A stretch of 64,000 nt of DNA from NCBI GenBank assembly GCA_964471325.1, contig CAYYFL010000004.1:1-64000 (forward strand), written 5' to 3'. The notes beneath the pieces were generated by a model that was given only the letters and a program-made list of their open reading frames with translations, was not told where the DNA came from and made no database searches. The position numbers and the translations under genes are program-made. The stretch comes from Velamenicoccus sp964471325 (GTDB taxonomy: Bacteria > Omnitrophota > Gorgyraeia > Velamenicoccales > Velamenicoccaceae). Of this stretch, positions 49,143 to 57,414 are shown one piece after another (the first letter of the stretch is position 1; each line of letters starts with the position of its first letter).

Positions 49143-49961
49143 TTACTGGATGGCCTCCTTGTCCTGTTCGACGACAAACTTCTTGAGCTTCTTCAGGGCG
49201 TTCTCTTCAATCTGGCGCACACGTTCGCGCGAGACGCCGAGTTTGCGGGACACATCGGCCAGCGTATAGACCTTGCCGTCCTTGAGCCCGAACCTTAAAT
49301 CCAGGACATCGCGCTCGCGCTCATTGACGATGCCCAGAAGACCGCTCAACCGCTCCTTATTGAAAAACTGGTCGATTTCTTTTTCCGGCGTCGCCGTCGT
49401 CTTGTCTTCGATCAGATCAATGATCTCATTGCCGCCTTCTTCATCGATGGGGGCATCCAAGGACGACGTCTTGTTGATGTAGCCTCGTATCTTGGAGACT
49501 TTGTCGGACGTCATGCGCATGGAACGCGCGATCTCGGAATCCGTCGGCACGCGTCTGAGCTTTCCCATCAACCGTTCATTCGTCTTTTTATATTTGGACA
49601 ACAGCTCGTTGACATAGACAGGGATGCGGATCGTGCGGGACTGGTCGAAGACGGACCGCGTGATGCTTTGCTTGATCCACCAGGCGGCATAGGTTGAAAA
49701 ACGGAATCCCTTGCTGGGATTGAATTTTTCAACCGCTTTCATGAGACCGACATTGCCCTCCTCTATCAGGTCCATGAGGGGAATACCCAGATACATGTAT
49801 TTCTTGGCGATGTTAATGACAAGACGCAGATTGGCGCGGATCATATGGTCCCGCGCCTCCTTGTCTCCACGCTGGGCTTTTTTTGACAGATCCACTTCCT
49901 CTTTTGCCGTCAGCAAAGGGATCTTGCGCACTTCTTTAATGTAAGACTTGATGTTTTCCAT
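49143..49961 (-). CDS. RNA polymerase sigma-70 family factor (group 2-like)
   Basis: A 272-residue sigma factor with regions 1.2 to 4.2 and no large region 1.1. Region 2: KKYMYLGIPLMDLIEEGNVGLMKAVEKFNPSKGFRFSTYAAWWIKQSI, typical of primary-like sigma factors; region 3: RRVPTDSEIARSMRMTSDKV; region 4.2 helix-turn-helix: TLADVSRKLGVSRERVRQIEENALKKLKK. Similar in size to RpoS/SigB-type group 2 factors. It is followed with a one-base gap by the LacI-type sensor, an unusual partner. Confidence 0.95.
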   Translation of the reverse strand: MENIKSYIKEVRKIPLLTAKEEVDLSKKAQRGDKEARDHMIRANLRLVINIAKKYMYLGIPLMDLIEEGNVGLMKAVEKFNPSKGFRFSTYAAWWIKQSITRSVFDQSRTIRIPVYVNELLSKYKKTNERLMGKLRRVPTDSEIARSMRMTSDKVSKIRGYINKTSSLDAPIDEEGGNEIIDLIEDKTTATPEKEIDQFFNKERLSGLLGIVNERERDVLDLRFGLKDGKVYTLADVSRKLGVSRERVRQIEENALKKLKKFVVEQDKEAIQ

Positions 49962-49969
49962 AGAAAGTT

Positions 49970-50046
49970 GGCGAGTTGACGAGTTTACGGGTCAACGAGT
50001 TAATGCTTTAACCTGTCCGACCCGTAACTCGTTTACTCGTTGAACT
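49970..50046. repeat. Short-period GAGTT/ACGGGTC intergenic repeat with inverted halves
   Basis: The words CGAGTT, GACGAGTTTACGGGTC and AACGAGTT recur on one side and GACCCGTAACTC, GTTTACTCGTTGAAC on the other; the halves are partly inverted (arms of about 12 bp). It fills the gap between the ppdK and sigma genes. Confidence 0.6.
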
Positions 50047-50049
50047 CTG

Positions 50050-52824
50050 TTATTTCTTCTTTCCCTTCTTCCGGCTTACCTGCCTGCCGGCAGGCAGGTT
50101 TGCCAGCACCGCCCGGGCCGCCGCCAGGCGCGCGATAGGCACACGAAACGGCGAGCATGAGACGTAGTTCATCCCTGCACGGTAGCAGAAGTCGATCGAG
50201 CGTGGATCGCCGCCGTGTTCGCCGCAGATGCCGACCTTGAGCTTCTTGTTCGTCTTGCGGCCGCGGTTGATGCCTGTCGCAATCAACTCGCCGACGCCTT
50301 CCTGGTCGATCGTCTGGAACGGATCGTCCGCCAGGATCCCCTTCTTCAGGTATTCCGGCAGGAACGCCCCGATATCGTCTCGCGAAAACCCAAAAGTCAT
50401 CTGCGTCAGGTCGTTGGTCCCGAAGGAAAAGAACGAAGCGACCTCGGCGATCTTGTCGGCCACGAGCGCGGCGCGCGGGATTTCGATCATCGTGCCGAAC
50501 ATATGGTCGATCTTCTTCAAACCGAACTTGTTCAAGACTTCCACATAGACTTTCTTGGCGATATCCAACTGGTCCGTCAATTCCTTGACGGTGCAGACAA
50601 CGGGGATCATGATCTCCGGAAAGACCTTCTTGCCCGCTTTCAAGAGCTCGGCCGCCGCTTCCAGGATGGCACGGAACTGCATCTCGCTGACTTCCGGATA
50701 GGTGACCCCGAGACGAACACCGCGATGCCCCATCATCGGATTGGACTCGGCCAGGCCATCGGCCCTCTTCTCCAGCTCTTCCATGGAGATATTCAGACTA
50801 TTGGCCAGCGTCTGGCGAGCCTCCTGTTGATGCGGGACGAATTCATGCAACGGCGGGTCCAGGAGGCGGATCGTCACCGGCAGGCCTTCCATGGCTTCCA
50901 GAGTGGCCTTGATATCGCTCTTGACATGCGGGAAGAGCTCGTCGACGGCCTTCTTTCTTTCCTCCAAGGTCGACGACATGATCATCTTGCGCAGCTTGAA
51001 AAGAGGTTCTTCCGAACCCTTGCCGTAGAACATGTGCTCTGTCCTGAACAACCCGATGCCTTCGGCGCCGAACTGCCTGGCCTTTCTGGCATCTTCAGGC
51101 GTATCGGCATTGGTGCGGATATTCAACGTCCGGATGCTGTCGCAGATCTTCAGGAATTCATTAAGGATCTCGTTTTCAGACGAGGCATCCACCATCTTCA
51201 GCTGTCCTTTGTAGACAAAGCCCTTGGTGCCGTTAAGCGTGATCCATTCACCTTCACGCAGGGCCCCTGCGCCCTCGACTTCCACTTCTTTCTTGGCAAG
51301 ATTGATTTCCAGGGCGGAGCAGCCCACGATGCAGCACTTGCCCCAGCCGCGGGCCACAAGGGCTGCGTGAGACGTCATGCCTCCCCTGGCCGTCAGGATG
51401 GCCTCTGCGGCGCGCATCCCGTCGATATCTTCAGGGTTCGTCTCTTCGCGCACAAGAATGACCTTTTTGCCTTCTTTGGATAAACGAATCGCGTCTGCCG
51501 ACGTGAAAACGATCATGCCGCAAGCGGCGCCAGGCCCGGCCGGAAGCCCCTTGGCCATGGGTTTGTTCGCTTTTTCTTCGGCAGGATTGATGATCGGATG
51601 CAAGAGCTCATCCAGCTGCTCCGGCGTGACACGGCTGACCGCCGCCGCCTTATCGATAAGCTTCTCTTTCACCATATCGCTGGCGATCTTGACGGCGGCC
51701 GGGCCGTTCCTCTTTCCGATACGGCACTGGAGCATGAACAACCTGCCCTTCTCGATCGTGAACTCGATATCCTGCATATCGCGGTAATGTTTCTCCAGGC
51801 GTTTCTGGATATCGAAAAGTTCCTTATAGACCTTGGACATCTTATGCTCCAGGGTCTCCAAGTCTTTATTATGCTCGCTCTGCGAATACTGGTTGATGGG
51901 CGCCGGCGTCCGGATACCTGCGACGACATCCTCGCCCTGCGCGTTAACCAGATACTCCCCGTAAAATGCCGCATCACCGTTTCCGGGATTGCGCGTGAAG
52001 GCCACGCCCGTCGCCGAATCATCTCCCATATTGCCGAAGACCATCGTCTGCACATTGACGGCCGTTCCCCATTCATGGGGGATCTTCTCGATGTTCCTGT
52101 AGGCCACGGCGCGCTTGCCGTTCCAGGAGGCAAAGACCGCCCCGATGCCTCCCCAAAGCTGATCCATAGGCTCGTCCGGAAAATCCATGCCCAACACATC
52201 CTTAATCTTCTTTTTAAATTCCGCGCACAAGAACTTCAGGTCGTCGACCTTCAGGTCGGTGTCGGACTTGCAGCCTTTTTTCTTTTTCAGTTCATCCATG
52301 ATGCGTTCCAGCTGACGGCGGATCCCCATCTCATCCTTGGGCTCGATGCCGGCGGCCTTTTCCATGACGACATCCGAATACATCATGATCAGGCGGCGGT
52401 ACGCGTCATAAACAAACCTGGCATTTCCGCCGGACTGTTTGATCAGGCCCGGGATCGTCTTTTCTGTCAGGCCGACGTTCAGAACGGTTTCCATCATGCC
52501 GGGCATGGACTTTCTTGCTCCCGACCGGACGGAAACAAGCAAAGGGTTCTCCGTATCCCCGAATTTCTTTCCCATCAGCGCTTCCACCTTTTTAAGCGCC
52601 TTTTCCACCTCTTCCTTCAAACCGGCAGGATATTTCTTTTTATTCTGGTAATAATATGTGCAGACTTCCGTCGTGATGGTGAATCCGGGCGGTACGGGCA
52701 GCCGGAGTTTAGGATGTCCGGCCATCTCCGCTAGGTTGGCGCCTTTGCCGCCCAGCAGGTTCTTCATGCTTTCATTGCCATCTGCCTTGCCGCCTCCGAA
52801 AAAGTACACGTTCTTCTTGCTCAT
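50050..52824 (-). CDS. ppdK: Pyruvate, phosphate dikinase
   Basis: A 924-residue enzyme that interconverts pyruvate + ATP + Pi with PEP + AMP + PPi. N-terminal ATP-grasp part: GGKGANLAEM, VPPGFTITTEVC, VSVRSGARKSMPGMMETVLNVGL. Central swivelling His domain: GGMTSHAALVARGWGKCCIVG. C-terminal PEP/pyruvate barrel: LFRTEHMFYG, GHRGVRLGVTYPE, FGTNDLTQMTFGFSRDD and GICGEHGGDPRSI. All key motifs are present. Just before the C-terminus the frame contains NLPAGRQV, encoded by a dispersed 20-bp palindrome (50079-50098). ATG at 52824 chosen by homology of the first residues. Confidence 0.96.
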   Translation of the reverse strand: MSKKNVYFFGGGKADGNESMKNLLGGKGANLAEMAGHPKLRLPVPPGFTITTEVCTYYYQNKKKYPAGLKEEVEKALKKVEALMGKKFGDTENPLLVSVRSGARKSMPGMMETVLNVGLTEKTIPGLIKQSGGNARFVYDAYRRLIMMYSDVVMEKAAGIEPKDEMGIRRQLERIMDELKKKKGCKSDTDLKVDDLKFLCAEFKKKIKDVLGMDFPDEPMDQLWGGIGAVFASWNGKRAVAYRNIEKIPHEWGTAVNVQTMVFGNMGDDSATGVAFTRNPGNGDAAFYGEYLVNAQGEDVVAGIRTPAPINQYSQSEHNKDLETLEHKMSKVYKELFDIQKRLEKHYRDMQDIEFTIEKGRLFMLQCRIGKRNGPAAVKIASDMVKEKLIDKAAAVSRVTPEQLDELLHPIINPAEEKANKPMAKGLPAGPGAACGMIVFTSADAIRLSKEGKKVILVREETNPEDIDGMRAAEAILTARGGMTSHAALVARGWGKCCIVGCSALEINLAKKEVEVEGAGALREGEWITLNGTKGFVYKGQLKMVDASSENEILNEFLKICDSIRTLNIRTNADTPEDARKARQFGAEGIGLFRTEHMFYGKGSEEPLFKLRKMIMSSTLEERKKAVDELFPHVKSDIKATLEAMEGLPVTIRLLDPPLHEFVPHQQEARQTLANSLNISMEELEKRADGLAESNPMMGHRGVRLGVTYPEVSEMQFRAILEAAAELLKAGKKVFPEIMIPVVCTVKELTDQLDIAKKVYVEVLNKFGLKKIDHMFGTMIEIPRAALVADKIAEVASFFSFGTNDLTQMTFGFSRDDIGAFLPEYLKKGILADDPFQTIDQEGVGELIATGINRGRKTNKKLKVGICGEHGGDPRSIDFCYRAGMNYVSCSPFRVPIARLAAARAVLANLPAGRQVSRKKGKKK
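50079..50098. repeat. LPAGRQ-encoding 20-bp palindrome inside ppdK
   Basis: CCTGCCTGCCGGCAGGCAGG is identical to the palindrome inserted in the tRNA-Arg fragment at 47705-47724. Here it lies in frame near the end of ppdK and encodes LPAGRQ, leaving the protein otherwise intact. Confidence 0.9.
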
Positions 52825-52882
52825 CTGCCTTACCGCTCCTTTCGAATACGCCACATGCTGACTACATGTGGAACCCCATGAA

Positions 52883-54217
52883 TTATATGAGTTTATCTTT
52901 CAAATATTCCTTTAAGCGCGTTATCTCAATGCGCTCCTGTTGCATCGTATCGCGGTCACGCACGGTGACCTTTTTGTCTTCCAGAGATTGCACGTCAACC
53001 GTCACGCAATAAAGCGTGCCGACCTCGTCCTGCCGGCGGTAGAGTTTGCCGATGGCTGCCGTGTCATCGTACACCAGAGGGATCTCCTTCATCATGTCCT
53101 CGGCGATATCACGGGCCAAGCCGACCAGCTGCGGCCTGTTTTTTAAAAGCGGCAGGACGGCGATCTTGACCGGTGCCAGCTCTTTGGAAAATTTCAAAAC
53201 GACGCGAATATCGTCTTTGACTTTTTCCTCATGATAGGCATCGACCAGGAAAGCCAGGACAGCCCTGTCCACACCGCCGGACGGCTCAATGATGTGCGGC
53301 CTGACCTTTTTGTTTTCCTGTGCATCAAAGATGACCATCTCTTTACCGCTGAACTGCTCGTGCTGCTTTAAATCGAAATCGCTCCTGTTGGCGATGCCTT
53401 CCAATTCAGACCAGCCAAATGGAAACTCGTATTCGATGTCCGAACAGGCCTTGGCATAGTGCGCCAGCTCGTCCTGGCCGTGAGGACGAATACGCAGATG
53501 CTCTTTTTTGATCCCGTAACGGGTATACCAGCCGTAACGCTCCTGGATCCACGATTGATACCACTTCTCGTCCTCTTCGGGCTTGACGAAATACTCTATC
53601 TCCATCTGTTCAAACTCGCGGGTTCGGAAGGTATAATTTCCGGGCGTGATCTCGTTGCGGAAAGACTTGCCGATCTGGGCGACACCAAAAGGAAGTTTCT
53701 TGCGCGTGGTGTCGACTATGTTCAGAAAATTAACGAAAATACCTTGGGCGGTTTCAGGACGTAAATAGGTGATGGCACTTTCATCCTCGACCGCCCCTAA
53801 AGACGTTTTCATCATGAGGTTAAACATGCGCGGCGGTGATTCGCGAAGATCGATCTTTGCGCCGCAGGAAGGACAAAGGCGGACATCCGCGCCGTCTGTC
53901 TCTCTAAGATGATCGGCGCGAAAACGCTTTTTACAGGTTTTGCAATCAACGAGGGGATCTGCGAATCCATCCACATGGCCGGAAGCTTTCCATGCCTGCG
54001 GATGCATCAGGATTGCGCAATCCAGGCCCACCATATCCATCCTGTCCTGGACCACGGACTTCCACCAGAGATTTTTGACGTTGCGCTTCAGCTCCGCGCC
54101 GAGAGGACCGTAGTCCCATACGGAACCGAGGCCGCCGTAAATCTCCGAGCTCTGAAAAATAAACCCTCTGCGCTTGCAGAGAGAAACAATCTTGTCCATT
54201 AAGGATGTATCTGCCAT
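52883..54217 (-). CDS. glyS: Glycyl-tRNA synthetase, single-chain class II type
   Basis: A 444-residue synthetase of the alpha2 type found in archaea, eukaryotes and many bacteria. Motifs: KRRGFIFQSSEIYGGLGSVWDYGPLGAELK, FNLMMKTSLG, YLRPETAQGIFVNFLNI (motif 2 region), GVAQIGKSFRNEITPGN, PHIIEPSGGVDRAVLAFLVDAY (motif 3) and the C-terminal anticodon-binding fold. A CxxC zinc pair (KTCKK, LCPSCGAKI) is present. ATG at 54217 is chosen because upstream codons translate intergenic repeat. The gene is preceded by a clear promoter and followed by ppdK after 58 bp. Confidence 0.96.
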   Translation of the reverse strand: MADTSLMDKIVSLCKRRGFIFQSSEIYGGLGSVWDYGPLGAELKRNVKNLWWKSVVQDRMDMVGLDCAILMHPQAWKASGHVDGFADPLVDCKTCKKRFRADHLRETDGADVRLCPSCGAKIDLRESPPRMFNLMMKTSLGAVEDESAITYLRPETAQGIFVNFLNIVDTTRKKLPFGVAQIGKSFRNEITPGNYTFRTREFEQMEIEYFVKPEEDEKWYQSWIQERYGWYTRYGIKKEHLRIRPHGQDELAHYAKACSDIEYEFPFGWSELEGIANRSDFDLKQHEQFSGKEMVIFDAQENKKVRPHIIEPSGGVDRAVLAFLVDAYHEEKVKDDIRVVLKFSKELAPVKIAVLPLLKNRPQLVGLARDIAEDMMKEIPLVYDDTAAIGKLYRRQDEVGTLYCVTVDVQSLEDKKVTVRDRDTMQQERIEITRLKEYLKDKLI

Positions 54218-54308
54218 GGAATAAACGTATTTAAAAAGAGGTGCGTCTTTGGGGCTTTCATGCCTTGCGGCATGCCTGCCTGCAACGAAGGCAGTCAAGA
54301 AGATACTA

Positions 54309-54337
54309 TTTTTACTCTAAAAACAAGGCTGTGTCAA
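54309..54337 (-). promoter_or_regulatory. Promoter of glyS
   Basis: Minus-strand -35 TTGACA (54332-54337) and -10 TAAAAA (54309-54314) with a 17-bp spacer. The leader of about 85 nt contains a hairpin CATGCC-GCAA-GGCATG (54259-54274) with a GNRA loop. No T-box consensus is present. Confidence 0.6.
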
Positions 54338-54595
54338 GCTAAAACAGTCTGCGCGAGAATGGAAACCCGAGGTTTTGCAGCCATGATACCTGTAAACCCG
54401 CCGCCGCCTCGCAGCGTCGAGCTCCGCCTTCCATGCTCTCTTGCGACATCTCGCCGAGTGCACCTATCCTGCATTTTTTATCCACGGACAATCATCCGTA
54501 GTTTTCCCGCCAGAGGCGAAGATTGCCAAAGGCGGCTGCACGAAGGCGGATAAAACTTCGCGCAAACAGGCCCTCGAAAGACCCATACCTGCTTT
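54338..54595. other. Intergenic stretch with degenerate hairpin-rich sequence, no gene
   Basis: Between panB and the glyS promoter there is no plausible gene. The DNA is rich in words such as GCCTTCG, GGCGAAG, GGCGG and GCGGCTGC and in short inverted repeats (for example ATCCACGGACAATCATCCGTAG), which look like remnants of dispersed repeats related to those at 46607-46906. No promoter or terminator stands out. Confidence 0.5.
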
Positions 54596-55450
54596 TTAAA
54601 CCGAGGTCTCCCCTTCTGCGCGGCGAATATTCTTGAATTCTTCCTCTTTGATCTTAAAAATATGTTCGTCGGCCGGGAATTTCCCGTCCCGGACTTCATC
54701 CTTAAAGACCTCAAAGGCCTTGACCATGTCCTGGTTCATCCGGGCATAGGCCTTGACGAACCTCGGTTTGTAGCGCTCAAAGAGGCCGAGCATGTCATGC
54801 GTCACGAGAACCTGGCCGTCGCAAGATGGGCCTGCGCCGATGCCGATGGTCGGCACCGAAAGGGTTTCCGTGACCAGACGCGCCACCCGGTCGGGCACGC
54901 ATTCCAAAAGGACGGCAAAACATCCAACTTTCTCAAAATCCTGGGCCTGGCGGATGAGCGCGCGCGCCGCCGAGGCATCCTTGCCTTGCACCTTGAAACC
55001 GCCCAGCTTGTCGGCGGTCTGCGGCGTCAAACCCACATGCCCCATGACAGGGACCCCTGCCCGGATCACCGCTTCTGCGGCCTCGAGAGCGCGGTCAAAC
55101 CACTCAAGCTTGACGGCATCGCATCCGGCCTCACGGACGAAACGCGCCGCGTTTCCCGCACTCTTGGCGGCATCTTTTTGATATGCCTCAAAGGGCATAT
55201 CTCCGATGAGAAACGTATGCGGCGCCCCCCGTCTGACCGCGCAAGCATGATAGATCATCTGGTCCATGGTCATGTCTTTCGTCGACTCAAGGCCCAAAAC
55301 GACGTTGGCGACGGAATCACCGACAAGGACCATGTCGATGCCGGCGGATTCAATGGCATGGGCCATCGGATAATCGTATGCCGTCAGCATCGTTATCTTC
55401 CGCCTGCCCTTAAAACCCTGGATATCCTGAACAGTAAGTTTATCGCTCAT
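54596..55450 (-). CDS. panB: 3-methyl-2-oxobutanoate hydroxymethyltransferase
   Basis: A 284-residue enzyme of pantothenate synthesis that adds a hydroxymethyl group from methylene-tetrahydrofolate to ketoisovalerate. Motifs: KITMLTAYDYPMAHAIESAGIDMVLVGDSVANVVLG, LIGDMPFEAY, MGHVGLTPQTADKLGGFKVQGKD, and PTIGIGAGPSCDGQVLVTHDMLGLFE. Length and motif order match PanB. Other pantothenate genes are not in the window. Confidence 0.96.
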   Translation of the reverse strand: MSDKLTVQDIQGFKGRRKITMLTAYDYPMAHAIESAGIDMVLVGDSVANVVLGLESTKDMTMDQMIYHACAVRRGAPHTFLIGDMPFEAYQKDAAKSAGNAARFVREAGCDAVKLEWFDRALEAAEAVIRAGVPVMGHVGLTPQTADKLGGFKVQGKDASAARALIRQAQDFEKVGCFAVLLECVPDRVARLVTETLSVPTIGIGAGPSCDGQVLVTHDMLGLFERYKPRFVKAYARMNQDMVKAFEVFKDEVRDGKFPADEHIFKIKEEEFKNIRRAEGETSV

Positions 55451-55485
55451 GGTTTTTTAGTTTGCGGTCTCGAATCCGGGATTCG

Positions 55486-56268
55486 TTAATCCTCGGACAA
55501 AAAACGCTTCACATCATCCTTGAGTCTCTCCTGGTGGATCGCAAAATGTTCGTTGTGGCCGCCGGTCGTCGCCACAAAGATTTTTTTGCCGCCATAACTG
55601 TCATAAAGAACCTGGCTCATTTCAAAAGGAACGATCTCATCGTTGCGGCTGTGGATGAACATCACCGGCCCTTTCACGGCGGCCATCTTGTGCACCGTAT
55701 CGTATTTGGATGCCAATAAAAATGACGGCAAGAACGGATAGATACGCTTTCCCATCTCTGCGACAGACGTAAACGGCCCGTCGAGGATCAAAGGCCCTGT
55801 CGGCAGACGACTGGCCAGTTCTACGGCCACAGCGGCCCCCAGGGATTCCCCGTAGAGAACGATCTTGGCCGGCGCAAACCGCCTGATTTTCGTCAAGTAA
55901 TCATAACCTGCCCGGGCATCCGCATAAAAACCTTTCTCAGACGGCAAGCCCGTGCTTTTTCCATACCCCCTGTAATCCAGGATGAAAACGGGACAACCCA
56001 GGCCATGAAAAAAACGTATCTTTTCCAACCTGTGGCTGATATTGCCGCCGTTGCCGTGCAAAAAATAGACGACCCTCTCCTCGGCACCCGGAATATACCA
56101 ACACGATAATCGCTGACCGTCGGGGGCGACCAGAATCACATCCTCAAAGGCCAAGCCGGCCTGCGACGGACTGACCGGCATATCCCTGTAAGGAAGATAT
56201 AAAGAACGGAATTCCAGGGCGCGCACAAACAAAAAAATGAAAACGATGCCGATAATGACATAGAGCAT
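55486..56268 (-). CDS. Membrane-anchored alpha/beta hydrolase (BEM46/YjjU-like)
   Basis: A 260-residue protein with an N-terminal membrane helix (LYVIIGIVFIFLFVRALEF) and an alpha/beta-hydrolase domain: YFLHGNGGNISHRLEKI (oxyanion hole), DYRGYGKSTGLPS, VLYGESLGAAVAVELAS (nucleophile elbow GxSxG), IHSRNDEIVPFEMS (Asp) and GGHNEHF (His). It resembles the BEM46/COG1073 group of uncertain substrate. ATG at 56268 begins at the helix; an ATG at 56304 would add 12 residues but lacks a ribosome-binding site. Confidence 0.85.
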   Translation of the reverse strand: MLYVIIGIVFIFLFVRALEFRSLYLPYRDMPVSPSQAGLAFEDVILVAPDGQRLSCWYIPGAEERVVYFLHGNGGNISHRLEKIRFFHGLGCPVFILDYRGYGKSTGLPSEKGFYADARAGYDYLTKIRRFAPAKIVLYGESLGAAVAVELASRLPTGPLILDGPFTSVAEMGKRIYPFLPSFLLASKYDTVHKMAAVKGPVMFIHSRNDEIVPFEMSQVLYDSYGGKKIFVATTGGHNEHFAIHQERLKDDVKRFLSED

Positions 56269-56308
56269 GAAGCGACCCGCCTTCCACGGCGTATGCCGGC
56301 ACATATTA

Positions 56309-57133
56309 TCAGTGTTTTGCGCGGCGAGGGATACCCAGGAGCGCATAGATGTCCGTCCACGGCTTGCGGCTCTTCAGGATGACGAGTGACACGCGCCTGT
56401 CGTCATAATAAGCGATCCCCGCATAACAATGCCCCGCCGCGCGCGTATACCCTGTTTTGCCCAGTACCCGCGGGTTGCTGAGCCGCCAGAGGAGCTTGTT
56501 GTGGTTGGCGCGAGTGATCTTTCGTCCGTCGGAACCCGTGATCGTTACGCTCTTTTGGGCCATCACATTTCTAATGAACGGACTGCTGAGCGCTGCACGC
56601 ACCAGAATGGACATATCGTAGGCGGACGTCACCTGAGAACGGTCCGGCAGCCCCGTCGCATTGGTGAAATGGGAATCTTTCATGCCGAGCGCCTCCGCCT
56701 TGCGGTTCATGAGGCCGGCGAATCCGCTTTCCGAACCGGCAACCGCCTGCGCCAACGCCACGCCTGCGTCATTGGCGGACGTCGCCAAAAGAACTTTCAA
56801 GAGGTCTTGCGTCGTGTATGTGACCCCTTGACGCAATCCCGCCTTTGTCGGTTCGACATTGGCGGCCCTGGAAGAAATCTCGACGGGGTCTCGAAGGCCC
56901 TTGTTGTCTAAAACGACCAGGGCCGTCAGCAACTTGACGGTGCTCGCCGGATAAAATTTCTTGCGATGATTCCTGGCGTAGAGAATTTTCCTGTTCGTGT
57001 AGTCTACGGCATAAACACCCTGGGCCGTCACCGAACTCTTTGAAGACTTCTTGGACCCCGCCAGGGCCGGCGAAACCGATAGGACAACCGCCGTCACTCC
57101 CGCCACCAACGCACACAGATCACGACGCCTCAT
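56309..57133 (-). CDS. D-alanyl-D-alanine carboxypeptidase (PBP5/DacA-like)
   Basis: A 274-residue exported penicillin-binding protein. A signal peptide (residues 1 to about 25, ALVAGVTAVVLSVSPALA) is followed by catalytic motifs STVK (S64, K67), SAND (SxN) and LGKTGYTRAAG (KTG). It trims D-alanine from peptidoglycan stem peptides in the periplasm. The protein lacks the C-terminal domain and amphipathic membrane anchor of E. coli PBP5 and so resembles the shorter class (S11 core only). ATG at 57133 begins the signal peptide. Confidence 0.92.
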   Translation of the reverse strand: MRRRDLCALVAGVTAVVLSVSPALAGSKKSSKSSVTAQGVYAVDYTNRKILYARNHRKKFYPASTVKLLTALVVLDNKGLRDPVEISSRAANVEPTKAGLRQGVTYTTQDLLKVLLATSANDAGVALAQAVAGSESGFAGLMNRKAEALGMKDSHFTNATGLPDRSQVTSAYDMSILVRAALSSPFIRNVMAQKSVTITGSDGRKITRANHNKLLWRLSNPRVLGKTGYTRAAGHCYAGIAYYDDRRVSLVILKSRKPWTDIYALLGIPRRAKH

Positions 57134-57134
57134 A

Positions 57135-57365
57135 TCACACGCTGTCTTTATAATATGCCTTATGAAAGGGGCAAGTTTTACAAATGACCTTTTTGACACT
57201 CAGGGGCAAGGGTGTTTTAACATCCATGCGGCAACAAGGGATATCTACCAGCCAACAACGCCATTCCTGCACCTCCCCCACCAGACACTCTTTTCTGGCC
57301 TCGGGCGAACAATGAAAAAATTCCCAACAACGCACATGATGAGTTTCAGACGGCTGCTTCTTCAA
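57135..57365 (-). CDS. Small cysteine-rich protein (two-CW domain-like)
   Basis: A 76-residue protein with cysteines in the pattern RCWEFFHCSPEARKEC, RCWLVDIPCC and ICKTCPFHK, which recalls the two-CW domain (CWE...C...C...CW) found in Deltaproteobacteria and candidate phyla. It may bind zinc or an iron-sulfur cluster. The stop lies one base before the carboxypeptidase start, so the two are cotranscribed. Function unknown. Confidence 0.65.
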   Translation of the reverse strand: MKKQPSETHHVRCWEFFHCSPEARKECLVGEVQEWRCWLVDIPCCRMDVKTPLPLSVKKVICKTCPFHKAYYKDSV

Positions 57366-57414
57366 GATGTCCTCCTTCGTCCTTGCTGCGATATTCCCCC
57401 CGAGCCTTTAGACA

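Noticed and set aside
54218..54330. T-box riboswitch upstream of glyS
   Set aside because: The leader is short and has no AGGGUGGNACCGCG T-box sequence or anticodon-presenting stem.
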